From the NCBI RefSeq assembly GCF_947495715.1, contig NZ_CANLZU010000020.1, positions 23,797 through 87,796 of the forward strand: DNA of 64,000 bases, written 5' to 3'. The first letter of the stretch is position 1, and every line of letters starts with the position of its first letter. Position numbers and translations under genes: made by a program. A model generated the notes under the pieces. That model was not told where the DNA came from, did no database searches, and was given only the letters and a program-made list of their open reading frames with translations. Source of the DNA: an uncultured Oceanisphaera sp. GTDB lineage: Bacteria > Pseudomonadota > Gammaproteobacteria > Enterobacterales > Aeromonadaceae. This document shows positions 61,919-64,000 of this stretch, piece after piece.

Positions 61919-63165
61919 TGAGCAGCCTCGTCGACTCTCGCAACCGGTCGCTGGCCGATTGGCTGGCGGTACTGGAAGGCCTCAACATGGCGCATATCGA
62001 GCTGGGACTGGAGCGCATGGCGCTGGTCGCCGACCGCTTGGGTCTGCTCAGCCTGCCAGGCCATGTGATCACCGTGGGCGGCACCAACGGCAAGGGCACC
62101 ACCTGTGCCCTGCTTGAGGCCATGCTGCGCGCCGGTGGCCACAGCGTGGGGGTCTATTCGTCTCCCCATCTGGTCGATTATCGCGAACGGGTGCGCATCA
62201 ACGGCGAAAGCCCGGCGGCAGACGTTTTTTGTGCCGCCTTTGCCGCGGTAGAAACGGCGCGGGCCGAGGTGGCGCTGACCTACTTCGAGTTCACCACCCT
62301 GGCGGCGCTGTGGCTGTTTCGCGATGCGGCGCCCGAGGTGGTCTTGCTGGAAGTGGGGCTGGGTGGTCGGCTCGATGCCACCAACGTGGTGGCCTCGGAT
62401 CAAACCGTGGTCACCACGGTGGCACTCGACCATACCGACTGGCTGGGTTGTGACCGGGAAACCATCGGCTTCGAAAAAGCCGGTATTTTCCGTGCCGGCA
62501 AGCCGGCGGTGTGCGGCGATGCCGAGCCACCGGCCAGTCTGCTGGCCCATGCCGAACAGCTGGGTACCCCGCTGAGCTGTACCGGACGGGACTATCGGTG
62601 GCAGGCACGGGATGACCAGTGGCAGTTTCAGGGGCCGGGCCTGAGCCTGAACGCCCTGCCGTTGCCGAGCTTGCCGCTGATGAACGCGGCCACGGCCCTG
62701 GCCACGCTGGCGTTGTCGCCTTTTACTCTCGATGTCGAGGCGATAAAGACCGGGTTGACCCAGGCCCGCCTGAATGGTCGGCTGCAGCAGTTGACCCCAA
62801 GGCTGTGGATAGACGTGGCCCATAACCCGGAGTCGGCCGGCTACCTGGCCAGCCGGCTACCCGGCATCAAGGGCAGCCGCCGCTGCCGGGCGGTGGTCGG
62901 CATGCTCAAGGACAAGGACATTGCCGCCAGTCTGGCGCCGCTTCGTGAGCTGGTTGATGACTGGTATCTTGCCAGCCTCGGCGGCCCGCGTGGCGCCAGT
63001 GCCAATGAGCTGGCCGTGTGGCAAGCGGGTCGTTGTTTCGACTCGGTCACGGCGGCATTGACGGCGGCAGAAGCGGAAGGCGGCGAACAGGACATCATCA
63101 TCGTGTTCGGCTCCTTCTTTACCGTCGCCGAGGTATTGGCGAGCAGAACATCACCAACGGCATAA
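61918..63165 (+). CDS. folC: Folylpolyglutamate synthase / dihydrofolate synthase
   Basis: A 415-aa Mur-ligase-family enzyme adding glutamate to dihydropteroate and folates. P-loop TVGGTNGKGTT, SSPHLVDYRERV, EVGLGGRLDATNVV and DVAHNPESA are intact. ATG overlaps the accD stop, as in enterobacterial accD-folC-dedD operons. Confidence 0.96.
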   Translation: MSSLVDSRNRSLADWLAVLEGLNMAHIELGLERMALVADRLGLLSLPGHVITVGGTNGKGTTCALLEAMLRAGGHSVGVYSSPHLVDYRERVRINGESPAADVFCAAFAAVETARAEVALTYFEFTTLAALWLFRDAAPEVVLLEVGLGGRLDATNVVASDQTVVTTVALDHTDWLGCDRETIGFEKAGIFRAGKPAVCGDAEPPASLLAHAEQLGTPLSCTGRDYRWQARDDQWQFQGPGLSLNALPLPSLPLMNAATALATLALSPFTLDVEAIKTGLTQARLNGRLQQLTPRLWIDVAHNPESAGYLASRLPGIKGSRRCRAVVGMLKDKDIAASLAPLRELVDDWYLASLGGPRGASANELAVWQAGRCFDSVTAALTAAEAEGGEQDIIIVFGSFFTVAEVLASRTSPTA

Positions 63166-63190
63166 CTGGCAGTAACCGAGGAAGGGCGCT

Positions 63191-63832
63191 TTGGCGACAC
63201 AATTTCAGCATCGATTAGTGGGAACCGTCATTCTGGTGGCGTTGGGCGTTATTTTTTTGCCCGACCTGCTGGATGGCAAGCAGCAGCTGGCCGTTGATGA
63301 GGCCGTCACCATACCGCTGCGCCCGGAACTCGAACCGGCTCGCCCGGTAGTGACGGCGCCGCCAGCGGCTGAACCGCAACCGGTTGCCGAGCTGCCTGCA
63401 GCCGAGGCCAAGCCGGAGGCCTGGACCATGGAACAGGCCAAAGAGGCGCCGCCGGTGGCACCTCAACCTGCTGCTAAACCTGAGCCAAAGCCGGCACCAA
63501 AGCCCGAGCCGAAACCCGCACCGGCTCCCAGGCCGGCGCCGGTGGTGAAACCCGTCCCGGTCGTGCAGCCTGCACCTGTGATCAAACAGATAGCGCCGCA
63601 GCAGGGGGAGTATATCGTTCAGCTGGGAGCGTTTCGTAATGCCGACAACGTCAATGCACTGGTCAAAAAACTGCGAGCATCCGGTTACCGGGCTCAAACC
63701 ACCCCGGCGGTTCCCCGTCAGGGTGAGCTGAACCGGGTTTGGGTGGGACCGGACAGCAAAGCTCGACTGGAGCAGCAACTGGCGCCATTGGAGCGGCTCA
63801 CCGGCCTCAAGGGCAGTGTACGTTCCCGGTAG
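63191..63832 (+). CDS. dedD: SPOR-domain cell-division protein DedD
   Basis: A 213-aa bitopic protein recruited to the septum. One membrane helix (about 9-24, VGTVILVALGVIFLPDLL), a Pro/Ala/Lys-rich periplasmic linker with PAPKPEPKP-type repeats, and a C-terminal SPOR domain (YIVQLGAFRNADNVNALVKKL) that binds denuded peptidoglycan. The start is TTG at 63191 with GAGGAAGG just upstream; the next residues ATQFQHRLVGT align with E. coli DedD. Confidence 0.92.
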   Translation: MATQFQHRLVGTVILVALGVIFLPDLLDGKQQLAVDEAVTIPLRPELEPARPVVTAPPAAEPQPVAELPAAEAKPEAWTMEQAKEAPPVAPQPAAKPEPKPAPKPEPKPAPAPRPAPVVKPVPVVQPAPVIKQIAPQQGEYIVQLGAFRNADNVNALVKKLRASGYRAQTTPAVPRQGELNRVWVGPDSKARLEQQLAPLERLTGLKGSVRSR

Positions 63833-63855
63833 TGCGCTAATACGATTGCGATACC

Positions 63856-63894
63856 AAAAAGCCCCGTTCAGCGAATTGCTTAACGGGGCTTTTT
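63856..63894 (+). terminator. Terminator of the accD-folC-dedD operon
   Basis: Thirteen-base-pair stem AAAAAGCCCCGTT/AACGGGGCTTTTT around a 13-base loop, T5 at the end. The last 106 bases of the window contain no recognisable gene start. Confidence 0.93.
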
Positions 63895-64000
63895 ATTGCG
63901 ATATGATCGAAGGCGGTCACTTGCGTAGATACTCTGTTGGACGTCAAGATTTTATATGCTCTTCACTGAATAATAATGTTGAGTCAAAGGGTGTTTCTGT

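Overview
The window is a contiguous piece of a moderately high-GC gammaproteobacterial chromosome. Gene order such as mnmC|fabB, truA-accD-folC-dedD and moaABCDE, together with a luxO-luxU cassette, NhaD and a TRAP-TAXI transporter, suggests a marine or brackish member of the Aeromonadaceae (Oceanimonas/Zobellella-like). That placement is inference from gene content and has not been searched. No prophage, insertion sequence with transposase, or CRISPR array is visible. Most of the sequence is ordinary chromosomal core plus catabolic genes.

Layout. 1-7 kb: topA (5' end cut), a 54-aa unknown, an alkyltransferase-like protein downstream of a PAS-chemoreceptor with a FliA-type promoter, and ggt. 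7-9 kb: tRNA-Gly(GCC) and tRNA-Cys(GCA) preceded by a decayed tRNA-Gly copy, DUF1853, and the Nif3 protein YbgI. 9.3-11.4 kb: luxO-luxU phosphorelay with a possible divergent small RNA. 11.7-14.7 kb: molybdopterin operon moaABCDE behind a Moco-type riboswitch. 15-18 kb: orphan MetQ-like protein, alpha/beta hydrolase, PilZ protein and DUF1289, with duplication scars. 18-26 kb: polyamine/alanine island (puuB, puuA, a second gamma-glutamylamine synthetase, spuC, XRE-cupin regulator, ald). 26-31 kb: MgtC/DUF4010 protein, lysC with lysine riboswitch, argA with an ARG box. 31-39 kb: nhaD, fused TRAP permease, TAXI binding protein, dadA, LysR regulator. 39-44 kb: Mn exporter with yybP-ykoY riboswitch, yciH, nagBA, and a nagE that has lost its IIB domain. 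44-52 kb: DnaA-box cluster, tRNA-Asn, uvrB, creA, nrdG-nrdD behind tandem NrdR boxes, corA, DUF922-like protein. 52-64 kb: mnmC, fabB, pgpB, pdxB, fimV, truA, accD, folC, dedD.

The most unusual feature is a family of at least nine intergenic elements (about 150-410 bp) built from nested imperfect hairpins. Several carry terminal inverted repeats beginning TA(A)TACCAATC. Copies occur in both orientations, five of nine lie between convergent gene ends, none lies in a divergent promoter region, and in three cases the element's terminal TAA is the stop codon of the adjoining gene. A second, unrelated set of heptamer-period repeats occupies four other gene junctions.

Functionally, the window links metal, cofactor and nitrogen homeostasis (Moco, lysine and Mn2+ riboswitches; ARG box; polyamine and D-amino-acid use), quorum sensing, anaerobic nucleotide reduction and amino-sugar use. 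Starts were moved downstream from the longest frame where family length, a ribosome-binding site or operon overlap argued for it.
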